From: Arachidicoccus terrestris
Lineage (GTDB): Bacteria > Bacteroidota > Bacteroidia > Chitinophagales > Chitinophagaceae
Assembly: GCF_020042345.1 (NCBI RefSeq)
Contig: NZ_CP083387.1
Span: forward strand, 3,348,001-3,412,000
Reading direction: 5' to 3'
Length of the DNA: 64,000 nucleotides
Part shown: piece by piece, positions 1 through 8,336 of the stretch
How the letters are laid out: every line of letters begins with the position of its first letter
How positions within the stretch are numbered: position 1 is the first letter of the stretch
Translations under genes and position numbers: made by a program
Notes under the pieces: generated by a model
Told to the model about the DNA's origin: nothing
Seen by the model: only the letters and a program-made list of their open reading frames with translations
Databases searched by the model: none

Positions 1-308
1 ATTTTATTACGATCAAATCTGAGGCTTGTCCCAAAAGTAAATGTTGTATCTGCGGGAATAGTTAAAGATGTGTCCAGATTATAATGTGTTATCAGTTGGC
101 GGTTTGCGAAAACATCGGCATCGATTTTTTTGAGCTGGATCGAATATTTGTTCGGATTGAAAAATGTCAGGGTACCAAAAACCGTTGCGGTGTCCCCGGA
201 AAAATCTATCAATTTAATGTTCTTGATGCCCCGGAATTCGATGCCGGATGGTTTTTTGCAGCCCCAAATTACGAGGCCAAAGAGTAGGATAGAAGCGATT
301 TTTTTCAT
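1..308 (-). CDS. LEA14-like (LEA type 2) lipoprotein, partial
   Basis: The reverse strand reads from an ATG at 308 off the left edge of the window without a stop, so the 3' end is missing. The N-terminus is a lipoprotein signal: Met-Lys-Lys, a hydrophobic stretch, then Cys17 preceded by Trp-Gly (a loose lipobox). The following about 85 residues contain a beta-rich segment with a Gly-Thr-Leu-Thr-Phe-Phe-Asn-Pro-Asn pattern. This resembles the core of the water-stress/LEA14 (WHy) fold found in many small Bacteroidota lipoproteins. It is probably anchored in the outer membrane or in the periplasm. The precise role of this family in Bacteroidota is unknown. The family call rests on motif resemblance only. 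Confidence 0.6.
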   Translation of the reverse strand, partial: MKKIASILLFGLVIWGCKKPSGIEFRGIKNIKLIDFSGDTATVFGTLTFFNPNKYSIQLKKIDADVFANRQLITHYNLDTSLTIPADTTFTFGTSLRFDRNK

Positions 309-566
309 TTTGAATGATTATCCTGCAAAATACAAAATATGCCCGTAATCGAACATATATTAATTTTTTTGTTGTATCTTTGATGACTATAATACTTAGT
401 AATTTTAAAAGTAAATGAAAGGAGATACTAATCTAATATGTTTAGTATATTATATAAATTATAAATTAATGATTACCACATATTAATCCGTTTTATATAA
501 AGTAAAAATTTACATATTATAAGCCGGATTTTTGTTAAAAAATCAATTAAAAAACATCTTATAGAT
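309..566. other. AT-rich divergent intergenic region
   Basis: This 258-base gap separates the leftward lipoprotein gene and the rightward WbqC-like gene and must hold both promoters. It is strikingly AT-rich. A 7-bp inverted repeat, ATACTAA at 425-431 and TTAGTAT at 442-448 with a 10-base spacer, could be an operator. No gene was recognised here. Confidence 0.4.
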
Positions 567-1193
567 ATGCTCAATGAAATGAATGAAATAACAATTTATA
601 CTGTTGATAATCAGTTTCTACCAAATATTAATTGGTTTAAAATTTCAATTAAAGGAGAATATATAAATTTTAGTTTATTTGAAAGGTGGAAAAAAATGAG
701 TTTTGGTAACCGTTGTACCCTATCCGGAGGCAATGGCCCGGTAAATCTTTCCATTCCCCTGGAAAAAGGGCGGGATCAAAAATCATTATTTCGGGATATT
801 AAAATTTCTTATTTAGATAATTGGCAAGTTAAATTTTGGAGAACCATAATTTCATGCTATAACCGCTCACCTTTTTTTGAGTATTATGGTGATGGATTCC
901 GGGAAATCTTATTTAAGAAGCACAGTTTCCTGCAAGACCTGAATATAGAAATGATTTATTTATGTTTGAACTATCTGAGTATAAATAAAGAAGTTATGAT
1001 GGTTAGTGACGATAATTTACCCCATATTGACAGTAGGAAGCATTACCTGACCCCTAAAACATATCACGAAGATCCTGATCCCGTTATCTACCATCAAATG
1101 TTCATAGACAGGTTTGGCTTTCAAGCAAATTTGAGCATCTTGGACTTGCTATTCATGGAGGGTCCTGAAGCTCATTATTTATTAAATAAATAG
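567..1193 (+). CDS. WbqC-like family protein
   Basis: The 208-residue product looks like the WbqC family (PF08889), linked to surface-polysaccharide loci and of unproven activity. Family-like features are the Asn-Arg-Cys segment near residues 48-50, a Gly-Pro-Val-Asn-Leu-Ser-Ile-Pro motif soon after, the aromatic-rich Trp-Gln-Val-Lys-Phe-Trp segment near residue 90, and Ser-Pro-Phe-Phe-Glu-Tyr-Tyr near residue 105. The ATG at 567 gives a normal family length; a second ATG at 579 is also possible. In Bacteroidota this gene often sits near signal peptidase I, which is not seen here. The gene and its flanks are much more AT-rich than the rest of the window, which suggests transfer or a different mutational history. 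Confidence 0.65.
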   Translation: MLNEMNEITIYTVDNQFLPNINWFKISIKGEYINFSLFERWKKMSFGNRCTLSGGNGPVNLSIPLEKGRDQKSLFRDIKISYLDNWQVKFWRTIISCYNRSPFFEYYGDGFREILFKKHSFLQDLNIEMIYLCLNYLSINKEVMMVSDDNLPHIDSRKHYLTPKTYHEDPDPVIYHQMFIDRFGFQANLSILDLLFMEGPEAHYLLNK

Positions 1194-1464
1194 TATTATG
1201 TATTTATATACAATTAGTTGTTATTATTTATATAACGATTTTCATTTAGGGCATTTCTTCAAATGTTGAATATTTAACTATATTTATTATTGTTGTATTA
1301 AATCAGATAGGTACTTGATATTGTAAATCATGTCAAAAATCATATGACCGTTTTTGAATATTTGTTTGCATTGGAAGAACTCTCTTATTTATATTAGTCA
1401 AATATTTAAATTATTAAAATTCGTATGTTTGAATTGGATGAGGATTATTTTTTCCGAAATCTTT

Positions 1465-1512
1465 AAGGATTTGTAAAAACTGTTATTAGATTTCAGTTTT
1501 AACTAAATCCTT
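1465..1512. repeat. 48-base imperfect inverted repeat (hairpin or operator)
   Basis: Left arm AAGGATTT (1465-1472) pairs with AAATCCTT (1505-1512). An inner arm AAAACTG (1476-1482) pairs with CAGTTTT (1494-1500). A GT/AC pair between the arms leaves one mismatch and one bulge, so about 17 base pairs form around an 11-base loop. Neither side carries a clean T-run, so a simple terminator is unlikely. It lies two bases upstream of the candidate -33 element of the GH125 gene, which suits an operator. Confidence 0.5.
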
Positions 1513-1513
1513 C

Positions 1514-1542
1514 TTTGCTTCAGAAGATTTGCCTTATTTTTA
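1514..1542 (+). promoter_or_regulatory. Candidate Bacteroidota promoter for the GH125 gene
   Basis: TTTG at 1514-1517 is followed after 17 bases by TATTTTTA at 1535-1542. The second element fits the TAnnTTTG -7 consensus except for the last base. The GH125 ATG at 1576 would leave a leader of roughly 30 bases. Confidence 0.35.
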
Positions 1543-1575
1543 GCCAACTATTTTTTTCATTAAATTTTTCATGCA

Positions 1576-3063
1576 ATGCATCGTAGAAAATTTTTACAAC
1601 AATCTGCTATGGCGGGCGCAGGTGTGATGGTGGCAAAATCCGGCTTTTCCCGATTAACAAAATTTGAGGATTTTCCGGTAGTGAGGGTTCCGGTAGGACA
1701 ACGGAAATTTAGAAGTGATGCGGTAGAAGCTCTGATCACGGAGGTGAATCAGAAAATAGGTAACAAGGAAATTGCGTGGCTCTTTAATAATTGTTTTCCC
1801 AATACTTTAGATACGACCGTCGACTATTCTTTGATCGGTGGTAAACCAGATACGTTTGTTATTACCGGTGATATTGATGCGATGTGGTTGCGGGACAGCA
1901 CTGCGCAGGTTTCTCCCTATTTACCTTTATGTAAGAAGGATAAGAATCTGCATAAAATGATTGAGGGCGTCATTCGAAGACAGAATAAATGTATTATTAT
2001 TGATCCATATGCCAATGCCTTTTATAAGGATGGGTCTAAAGTCAGCGAATGGAAAAAGACAGACCATACGGACATGAAGCCGGGCGTTCATGAACGAAAA
2101 TGGGAAATCGACAGTCTTTGTTATCCCATCCGTTTGGCCTATCATTATTGGAAAGAGACCGGTGATACAGCCCCTTTTGATGAGCACTGGAAAGAGGCCA
2201 TGGCACTGGTGGTAAAAACATTTAAAGAGCAACAACGCCTGGAAGGCCAGGGGCCCTATAGTTTTACCAGGGAAACTTCCTTTGCTACTGACTCATTACC
2301 ACTTGGTGGGTACGGGTATCCGGGCAAACCCAATGGGCTTATCTGTTCTATGTTCCGGCCGAGTGATGATGCGACCATATTCCCTTATCTGATTCCCAGT
2401 AATTTCTTTGCCGTTAAATCGCTTGGTCAGCTTGCAGAGATGTGCGAGCAAATTGGCAAAGATCCCGAAAAAGCGAAGGAAGCCAGAGAGTTGGCCAAAG
2501 AGGTATATGTAGCATTACAACAGGTTACGGTTATGCATCCTAAATATGGTAAGATCTATCCGTTTGAGGTAAATGGTTATGGCAGTATCAATTTGATGGA
2601 CGATGCGAATGTGCCTTCTATTTTGGGTATGCCTTATTTGGAAGCTGTATTTCCGAATGATGCTACCTATCTTAATTCACGCCGCTTTATTTTATCGGAA
2701 GATAATCCATTCTTTTTCAAAGGTACAGTTGCAGAGGGAGTTGGCAGCCCGCATACTGGTCTGAACATGATCTGGCATATCGGTATTTCCATGCGGGGAC
2801 TAACCTCTACAGATGTGAAGGAAATGGCAGAATGTCTGGAAATGCTGAGGTCTAGCCATGCAGGAACCGGGTTTATGCATGAGTCCTTTGATCCAAGCGC
2901 GCCGATCAAGTTTACAAGGAAGTGGTTTGCCTGGTCCAACACACTTTTCGGTGAATTTATATGGAAGATGTACAGAGAACATCCAGATCTTCTAAAGGCA
3001 CCGGCACCAGCTGTTGCTGCAACACCGCCCAGCAAACAAAAAAGCCGCTGGAAAATATTTTAA
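1576..3063 (+). CDS. GH125 exo-alpha-mannosidase, Tat-exported
   Basis: The 495-residue protein begins with a twin-arginine signal (Arg3-Arg4-Lys-Phe-Leu), then a short Ala/Gly-rich hydrophobic stretch, so it should be exported folded by the Tat system. The body matches glycoside hydrolase family 125 (metal-independent exo-alpha-1,6-mannosidases, also called Mug157 or DUF1237). Residues 98-108 carry the family-like Gly-Asp-Ile-Asp-Ala-Met-Trp-Leu-Arg-Asp-Ser motif. Length and single-domain layout are normal, apart from a short Pro/Ala-rich, basic C-terminal tail. It stands alone: no other mannan gene is next to it. A terminator follows directly. The likely substrate is alpha-linked mannose on host or fungal N-glycans. 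Confidence 0.88.
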   Translation: MHRRKFLQQSAMAGAGVMVAKSGFSRLTKFEDFPVVRVPVGQRKFRSDAVEALITEVNQKIGNKEIAWLFNNCFPNTLDTTVDYSLIGGKPDTFVITGDIDAMWLRDSTAQVSPYLPLCKKDKNLHKMIEGVIRRQNKCIIIDPYANAFYKDGSKVSEWKKTDHTDMKPGVHERKWEIDSLCYPIRLAYHYWKETGDTAPFDEHWKEAMALVVKTFKEQQRLEGQGPYSFTRETSFATDSLPLGGYGYPGKPNGLICSMFRPSDDATIFPYLIPSNFFAVKSLGQLAEMCEQIGKDPEKAKEARELAKEVYVALQQVTVMHPKYGKIYPFEVNGYGSINLMDDANVPSILGMPYLEAVFPNDATYLNSRRFILSEDNPFFFKGTVAEGVGSPHTGLNMIWHIGISMRGLTSTDVKEMAECLEMLRSSHAGTGFMHESFDPSAPIKFTRKWFAWSNTLFGEFIWKMYREHPDLLKAPAPAVAATPPSKQKSRWKIF

Positions 3064-3075
3064 TAATAGAGATAT

Positions 3076-3101
3076 AGGGCGTCCATTGAGACGCCCTTTT
3101 T
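3076..3101 (+). terminator. Rho-independent terminator after the GH125 gene
   Basis: Perfect 8-bp stem AGGGCGTC (3076-3083) with GACGCCCT (3090-3097), 6-base loop, then a T-run to 3101. It lies 13 bases after the GH125 stop and only 13 bases before the next ATG, so the LysR gene is probably transcribed separately or by read-through. Confidence 0.85.
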
Positions 3102-3113
3102 AAACCTGATCGT

Positions 3114-4013
3114 ATGCTGGATTTTAGATTACGGGTGTTTCATGTAGTGGCCCATTTGTTGAGTTTTACCAAAGCAGCTGAGGAGCTTTCTATCAGTCAG
3201 CCCGCCGTTACAAAGAATATTAAGGAGCTGGAAAGCCAATTGGGCATCCGGCTTTTTGATAGAAAAGCCGGTAAAGTTGCACTTACTTCAGCCGGCCGTA
3301 CGGTATTGAATACAGCAGAACGTATCCAGGCGCTCTACCGTCAACTGGAATTTGATTTGAATATTCTGAAAAATCAATTTGGAGGGATATTAAAGCTTGG
3401 TGCCAGTACTACGGCAGGTCAATATGTCTTGCCCGAGATACTTGCGAGGTTTCACCGATCATTCCCGGAGGTGAAACTGGCCATGCACAGTGCCAATACT
3501 GAAACTATTGAACAGGCAATCCTGCAGCATGAAATTATGATGGGCGTCGTGGAGGGTAAAAAACATCAGCCTTTACTAAGTTATACGCCTTTTATCCAGG
3601 ATGAGATAGTAGCCATTACCCACAAAGACAGTAAATATGGCGGATACAATCAGGTATCGCTGGAAGAACTTATTGCGATGCCGGTTGTTTGTCGCGAAAA
3701 AGGGTCCGGTAGTCTGGAAGTATTGGAAGCTGCCCTGCAGGAAAGGAATCTGAGTTTATCTGACCTACAGGTGGAAATGATGCTGGGTAGCACAGAAGCG
3801 ATCAAATCTTTTTTAGAAAATTATGATTGCATCGGTTTTGTTTCGATTGCGGCTGTAGCCGGTCCGGTTAGCAGGGGAGAGTTCAAGATTATTGAAATCC
3901 CTGAAATGGAAATTCTGCGGGAGTTTTATTTCGTACATCCCTTAGGCGTTGCCTCTGGTTTAGCGGCGTCTTTTATGGATTTTGCGCGGCATGCCTATAA
4001 CCATAGGTTATAA
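3114..4013 (+). CDS. LysR-family transcriptional regulator (YeiE/CysB-like context)
   Basis: The 299-residue product has the N-terminal winged helix-turn-helix of LysR regulators (about residues 1-60, with the Ala-Ala-Glu-Glu-Leu...Ser-Gln-Pro-Ala-Val-Thr recognition pattern). A periplasmic-binding-protein-like effector domain of about 200 residues follows. Length is typical. The next gene on the same strand, 68 bases away, encodes a YeiH-family transporter. In enterobacteria the LysR protein YeiE neighbours yeiH, so control of that transporter, perhaps in response to sulfite or a related anion, is a reasonable inference. The effector was not identified from sequence. Confidence 0.88.
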   Translation: MLDFRLRVFHVVAHLLSFTKAAEELSISQPAVTKNIKELESQLGIRLFDRKAGKVALTSAGRTVLNTAERIQALYRQLEFDLNILKNQFGGILKLGASTTAGQYVLPEILARFHRSFPEVKLAMHSANTETIEQAILQHEIMMGVVEGKKHQPLLSYTPFIQDEIVAITHKDSKYGGYNQVSLEELIAMPVVCREKGSGSLEVLEAALQERNLSLSDLQVEMMLGSTEAIKSFLENYDCIGFVSIAAVAGPVSRGEFKIIEIPEMEILREFYFVHPLGVASGLAASFMDFARHAYNHRL

Positions 4014-4081
4014 TATATCAATATTTGCCATAGGAGAAAACCAGAGCGCAGGCCCATCTTTGTTCTTCAAAAACGACAAAG

Positions 4082-5080
4082 ATGATGAAGATAACAGCAA
4101 AAAAAGATCGGAGGAAAAGGGGAAAAAATGTATTGTTTTTATTGATGATGGTCGCTTGTATGACGCCTTGGGTGGGGGCGGCATCGGCTCTATTTTTAGG
4201 TATTCTTATGGCCTGGCTGGGCGTTCTGCCCTTAGAAAAATACAGTGGTATACTGATCCGGTATTTTTTGCAGATCGCTGTTGTGGGCCTGGGATTTGGG
4301 ATCAATTTGCAACAGGCGCTCCGCGCGGGCAAAGAAGGGTTTTGGCTTACGGTCTGTTCGGTGTTTATAACGCTCAGCTTCGGGATTTTCCTTGGTAAAA
4401 AAATCCGGCTGTCCTTCCATAGCACATTATTGATCGCTGCAGGGACCGCCATTTGTGGAGGAAGTGCCATTGCGGCTCTCGCGCCACTACTCGCTGCAAA
4501 AAAAGAAGATATTTCTGTTTCTTTGGGAATCATATTTTTACTGAATGCAGTAGCGCTTCTTATTTTTCCGTGGTTGGGTAATGCATTCCAGTTGAGTCAG
4601 CACCAATTTGGGCTTTGGTCGGCTATTGCCATTCAGGATACCAGTTCTGTGGTCGCCGCCGCAGCAAGTTACGGTAATACAGCACTGAAAATTGCCACCA
4701 CTGTAAAACTGGAAAGGGCCCTTTGGATCATACCGGTCTCAGTTGTCTGTATGGCTCTTCTAAAAAAAGAACATAGAAGAAATAAAAGTGGCGGTTCAGA
4801 ACAGATAAATGGCGATAAGCCGCGGATCCGTATTCCCTGGTTTATAGTGTTGTTTTTGATCACAATCGTGTTATCTTCCTATCTTCCGTGGGTACATGCC
4901 GCAGGAAAAGTGGTGTTACCTGTTTCTAAAAAGCTATTGTCTTTGACCCTGTTTTTTATTGGTACCGGATTTACTAAGGAGGCTGTCCGCAAAGTCGGGT
5001 TCAGACCGTTACTTCTGGGACTGATCTTATGGGGATTTATTGGAATCTTGTCTTTGGCCTTTTTATTTTTTCAGGCATAA
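4082..5080 (+). CDS. YeiH family putative sulfate exporter (UPF0324)
   Basis: A 332-residue integral membrane protein with about ten hydrophobic segments. It matches the YeiH/UPF0324 family (PF03601), usually annotated as putative sulfate exporters; the transport substrate is not firmly established. Family-like stretches are the Gly-Leu-Gly-Phe-Gly-Ile-Asn segment near residue 70, Gly-Thr-Ala-Ile-Cys-Gly-Gly-Ser-Ala-Ile-Ala near residues 120-130, and Ile-Gln-Asp-Thr-Ser-Ser-Val-Val-Ala near residue 185. Two ATGs sit in tandem at 4082 and 4085; either could start. The N-terminus is strongly basic. The neighbouring LysR gene is its probable regulator. Confidence 0.85.
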   Translation: MMKITAKKDRRKRGKNVLFLLMMVACMTPWVGAASALFLGILMAWLGVLPLEKYSGILIRYFLQIAVVGLGFGINLQQALRAGKEGFWLTVCSVFITLSFGIFLGKKIRLSFHSTLLIAAGTAICGGSAIAALAPLLAAKKEDISVSLGIIFLLNAVALLIFPWLGNAFQLSQHQFGLWSAIAIQDTSSVVAAAASYGNTALKIATTVKLERALWIIPVSVVCMALLKKEHRRNKSGGSEQINGDKPRIRIPWFIVLFLITIVLSSYLPWVHAAGKVVLPVSKKLLSLTLFFIGTGFTKEAVRKVGFRPLLLGLILWGFIGILSLAFLFFQA

Positions 5081-5109
5081 AAGGCCGGGTGCGCTGGTGG
5101 AAGTGAAAA

Positions 5110-5958
5110 TCATGTTTTCTTAAGATAATTGATAACACCCATAACGTCTTCTTTGCCATAGCCAACATCATGGGCTTTCTGGTAGGTTTCGATGGCTATT
5201 TTTCCAACGGGAAAATCAGCACCCGCGTCTCTGGCAAGCAGTAAATCTTTCAGCATAAGATCAAGGGCAAATGCCGGTTTAAAATCATTATTCAGCAATA
5301 TTGGCGTTTTAACTTTAGTGGCTCCGCTGCCACTGGCACTCTGATTGATGATGTCAAGCATCGCTTTTCTCTCTATTCCAAGACTGTCAGAAAGCAATAA
5401 GGTTTCGGCCAGGCCCTCATACAACATGCCCAGAAAATAATTGATAGAGATCTTAGCGGCAAGTCCCTTTCCGTTACCTCCCAGGTGCTCTACTTGCTTC
5501 CCCATTTTTTCAAGACAAGGGTGAGCACGCTGAACATCCCTTTGCTGTCCGCCCACCATAATGATCAAAGTCCCTTCGGTGGCCGGCCCGGTACTGCCTG
5601 CAACAGGCGCATCTATAAAAGAACCGCCTTTTGTTTTTATTTTTTCATTAATTTCCAAAGACTTGGCTGGGGAAATCGTACTTAGGTCGACAAATAGTTT
5701 TCCTTGAATATTCTCTTCCAGAATTTCCTGATAGACCTGATTGACAGCTAGATCATTGGTGAGCATGGTGAAGAGGATATCCGCATTCGTTACTACTCCC
5801 GAAATAGATTCATAGACAGTCGAATTTTCCCTGAAGCCGGTCGTTTTTTGTATTGTCCTGTTATAGACAGATAGAGGAAATCCGGCCTTTTCCAGATTTT
5901 TAGCCATCGGATATCCCATGTTTCCTAAACCTATAAACCCAATTTTTTCTGTATTCAT
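5110..5958 (-). CDS. NAD(P)-dependent beta-hydroxyacid dehydrogenase (3-hydroxyisobutyrate dehydrogenase family)
   Basis: The 282-residue protein has an N-terminal Rossmann fold with Gly10-Leu-Gly12-Asn-Met-Gly15. It also has the Asp-Leu-Ser-Thr-Ile-Ser-Pro substrate-loop motif, the Asp-Ala-Pro-Val-Ala-Gly-Ser-Thr-Gly-Pro-Ala family signature, and the Lys-containing Gly-Asn-Gly-Lys-Gly-Leu-Ala-Ala-Lys-Ile-Ser-Ile-Asn active-site segment. The all-helical C-terminal domain follows. Family members oxidise 3-hydroxyisobutyrate or reduce glyoxylate, succinic semialdehyde or tartronate semialdehyde; which one applies here cannot be told. It converges with the YeiH gene, 29 bases apart. Confidence 0.85.
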   Translation of the reverse strand: MNTEKIGFIGLGNMGYPMAKNLEKAGFPLSVYNRTIQKTTGFRENSTVYESISGVVTNADILFTMLTNDLAVNQVYQEILEENIQGKLFVDLSTISPAKSLEINEKIKTKGGSFIDAPVAGSTGPATEGTLIIMVGGQQRDVQRAHPCLEKMGKQVEHLGGNGKGLAAKISINYFLGMLYEGLAETLLLSDSLGIERKAMLDIINQSASGSGATKVKTPILLNNDFKPAFALDLMLKDLLLARDAGADFPVGKIAIETYQKAHDVGYGKEDVMGVINYLKKT

Positions 5959-6122
5959 ACCATTACATTCGATTGATTAGAGATGTTATTATTTTGAGAC
6001 TTCCCGCTAGGGGCGGATAAAGGTATTGAAAAATGCAGGGGTTTAGAAGATTGATGCCCAGTGCGCGCTGTTAATTTTTAAATTTTTCTAAATTTTTTTG
6101 GTATTAGTTTTATACGACTTAA

Positions 6123-6146
6123 TATTGTATAAGTACTTATATAATA
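6123..6146. promoter_or_regulatory. 24-bp near-perfect palindrome, candidate MarR operator
   Basis: The central 14 bases TATAAGTACTTATA (6128-6141) are a perfect palindrome. Including flanks, 6123-6146 is symmetric except for one base pair (6127/6142). It ends five bases before the preferred MarR start at 6152. MarR proteins bind such palindromes at their own promoters, so autoregulation, and possibly control of the hut genes, is likely. Confidence 0.6.
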
Positions 6147-6151
6147 ATTGT

Positions 6152-6691
6152 ATGGCATCATTATATCATGATCTTGGATTTTTAATTCTGGGAAGCCGGC
6201 TTCGAAGAATGAGTGAGTATTTTCTGGCAGAGGTTAATAAAGTTTACCAGGAATTAGACCTTCCGTTTGAGGCAGGCTGGTTCCCGCTGTTTTTTATTCT
6301 GGCGAGGGAACAACAAGTCAGTATCAGACAGGCGGCGGATGAGTTAATGACTTCCCATTCTGCCATCAGTCAGCTCGTTGCTAAATTAAAAGAAAGAGAA
6401 TTGATTACGTCTTTTGAATCCAGTGAAGACCGAAGGGTCCAGTTAATCGGGCTAAGCGAAAAAGGTATACAGTTAAAGAATAGATTACAGCCTGTATGGG
6501 AAAGTATATCAAATAGTATGGAAGAAATGGAAACGACGTATCCGGACGTCGCCCATTTTTTGCCTGCGGTGGCACGTCTGGAGCAGCATTTTGAATCCCA
6601 GCCGCTATCGGGCATCATCATGGACCGGGTGCAACAGGATACCAGAGCACTGAACGGAGTGAACAATGGAGAGAAGCCGCGGAAAGTATAG
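6152..6691 (+). CDS. MarR-family transcriptional regulator
   Basis: With the ATG at 6152 the product has 179 residues. The longer reading from 6098 would place the palindromic operator-like sequence inside the coding region, so the downstream start is preferred. The winged helix-turn-helix spans about residues 40-110: Ser-Ile-Arg-Gln-Ala-Ala-Asp-Glu-Leu, then Ser-His-Ser-Ala-Ile-Ser-Gln-Leu-Val, and the wing Glu-Asp-Arg-Arg-Val-Gln-Leu. The C-terminal 50 or so residues are longer than in many MarR proteins. It lies 61 bases upstream of hutH on the same strand, which suggests, but does not prove, that it controls histidine use. Confidence 0.8.
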   Translation: MASLYHDLGFLILGSRLRRMSEYFLAEVNKVYQELDLPFEAGWFPLFFILAREQQVSIRQAADELMTSHSAISQLVAKLKERELITSFESSEDRRVQLIGLSEKGIQLKNRLQPVWESISNSMEEMETTYPDVAHFLPAVARLEQHFESQPLSGIIMDRVQQDTRALNGVNNGEKPRKV

Positions 6692-6752
6692 TTATCCTGG
6701 CTTCATAGCTTAACTTATCGTGAATTAAATACAAATCGAACAAAACAATAAT

Positions 6753-8336
6753 ATGCAGATATTTGAATATGGGAAGGATCAGTTAACAGTGGGACTGGCC
6801 GTAGATCTGAGTCTGGGGAAAATAAAAGGGCAATTACCTTTATCAGTAGTAGAGCGAATTCAACAGAGTAGCGGATGGGTTCAGGAAATTGTAGAACAGC
6901 AGGCGGTAGTCTATGGTATAAATACAGGGTTCGGCCCACTGTGTGATACACTGATCTCCGCTGCGGAGACCAGAACCTTACAGCATAATTTGCTTAAGAG
7001 CCACAGTGTAGGGGTGGGAGACCCGATAGCGCCTGTTATTGCTAAATTAATGTTGATTTTAAAACTGCACGCTTTATGTCAGGGATACTCAGGAATTCAG
7101 TTAGATACAGTCAGGCGCATCCTGGCCATGATAGAAGCGAATATTATTCCGGTCGTGCCCGCGCAAGGATCTGTGGGAGCATCTGGAGACCTGGCCCCGT
7201 TGGCACATTTGTTTTTACCGTTAATTGGCGAAGGCGAAGTCTACTTTAAAGATAATCGCCTACCGGCCCGGGAGGCATTGCAACAGTCGGGACTTGCACC
7301 GTTGGAACTCAGTGCGAAGGAAGGGCTGGCACTTATTAATGGCACTCAGTTTATTGCTGCACATAGTGTCTGGGGGCTTTATCAGTGGTATAACTGTCTT
7401 GAATCTGCAGATATTATCGGCGCGCTCTCTCTGGATGGACTGATGGGATCGGTGAAACCATTTGATCCCCGGCTTCACGCGATCCGTCCTTTTGCCGGAA
7501 ACCAACTGGTAGCCGCCCGTTTAAGCGCTTTATTAGCAGATTCGGATATTCATAGCGCCCATCTGAATTGCAACCGGGTACAGGATCCTTACTCACTGCG
7601 CTGTATGCCACAAGTGCACGGAGCATCCAGAACGGCTTTTCAGCATCTTAAAGAACTGACACATATCGAAATTAATTCAGTGACGGACAACCCGATCATC
7701 CTGGGGGCATTAGATACAATAAGCGGAGGTAATTTCCACGGAGAACCACTGGCAATAGCATTAGACTATGGTACTGTGGCTGCACATGAACTAGGCAGCA
7801 TTTCCGAACGCAGAAGTTATTTAATTATTGAAGGGCGATATGGTTTACCGAAGCTGCTGATTCAGGATGCAGGATTGAATTCCGGATTTATGATCCCTCA
7901 GTATACAGCTGCGGCGCTTGTTTCAGAAAACAAGTCTTTGTGTTTTCCTGCCAGTGCAGACAGTATTCCCACATCGCTGGGTCAGGAGGACCATGTCTCG
8001 ATGGGCTCCATCGGTTCCAGAAAAATGTTGCGGGTAATAGAGAATCTTAAAAATATCCTGGCAGTGGAACTGCTTTATGGTGCGCAGGCTGTTGATTTTA
8101 GGCGGCCTTTGAGAAGCTCCCGGCCTCTGGAAGCTGTTCACGATTTGGTCAGGGCGGTGGTACCCTTTGCGGACAAAGACCGTGTATTTGGCAATGATAT
8201 TAAAACTTTACACGATCTGATTGATGCGCGGCAGATTATCGCCTGTGTTGCGGACAAATCGCCGGAACTCAGCCAATTATATACTATACAAGAAGTAAAT
8301 ACACATAACTATGCAACATTCGGAATTTATCAGTAA
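6753..8336 (+). CDS. hutH: Histidine ammonia-lyase
   Basis: First step of histidine breakdown: L-histidine to urocanate plus ammonia. The 527-residue protein carries Ala143-Ser144-Gly145, the triad that cyclises to the MIO cofactor, within a [12 protein letters not shown] signature. It also has Tyr54 in Tyr-Gly-Ile-Asn-Thr-Gly-Phe-Gly and the Asn-Gly-Thr-Gln segment near residue 200. The length is slightly above the usual 505-515. The aromatic-lyase superfamily also includes phenylalanine and tyrosine lyases, but the following hutU, hutI and hutG settle the substrate. Its last 26 bases overlap hutU, a sign of translational coupling. Confidence 0.95.
   Translation: MQIFEYGKDQLTVGLAVDLSLGKIKGQLPLSVVERIQQSSGWVQEIVEQQAVVYGINTGFGPLCDTLISAAETRTLQHNLLKSHSVGVGDPIAPVIAKLMLILKLHALCQGYSGIQLDTVRRILAMIEANIIPVVPAQGSVGASGDLAPLAHLFLPLIGEGEVYFKDNRLPAREALQQSGLAPLELSAKEGLALINGTQFIAAHSVWGLYQWYNCLESADIIGALSLDGLMGSVKPFDPRLHAIRPFAGNQLVAARLSALLADSDIHSAHLNCNRVQDPYSLRCMPQVHGASRTAFQHLKELTHIEINSVTDNPIILGALDTISGGNFHGEPLAIALDYGTVAAHELGSISERRSYLIIEGRYGLPKLLIQDAGLNSGFMIPQYTAAALVSENKSLCFPASADSIPTSLGQEDHVSMGSIGSRKMLRVIENLKNILAVELLYGAQAVDFRRPLRSSRPLEAVHDLVRAVVPFADKDRVFGNDIKTLHDLIDARQIIACVADKSPELSQLYTIQEVNTHNYATFGIYQ

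Larger units (their letters stand above)
1194..1575. other. 382-base AT-rich gap with a long hairpin and a promoter
   Basis: No coding sequence was recognised. The right part holds a long imperfect inverted repeat (1465-1512) and, directly after it, a promoter-like pair for the GH125 gene (1514-1542). The rest is AT-rich and featureless to my reading. Confidence 0.5.

Noticed and set aside
3982-4398. A 138-codon frame overlapping the LysR end and the start of the YeiH-like gene
   Set aside because: It is another reading frame of the YeiH-like gene, which has clear membrane helices and family motifs.
6098-6151. Upstream extension of the MarR protein by 18 residues
   Set aside because: It would place the palindromic operator-like sequence inside the coding region, and the extra residues have no domain match.
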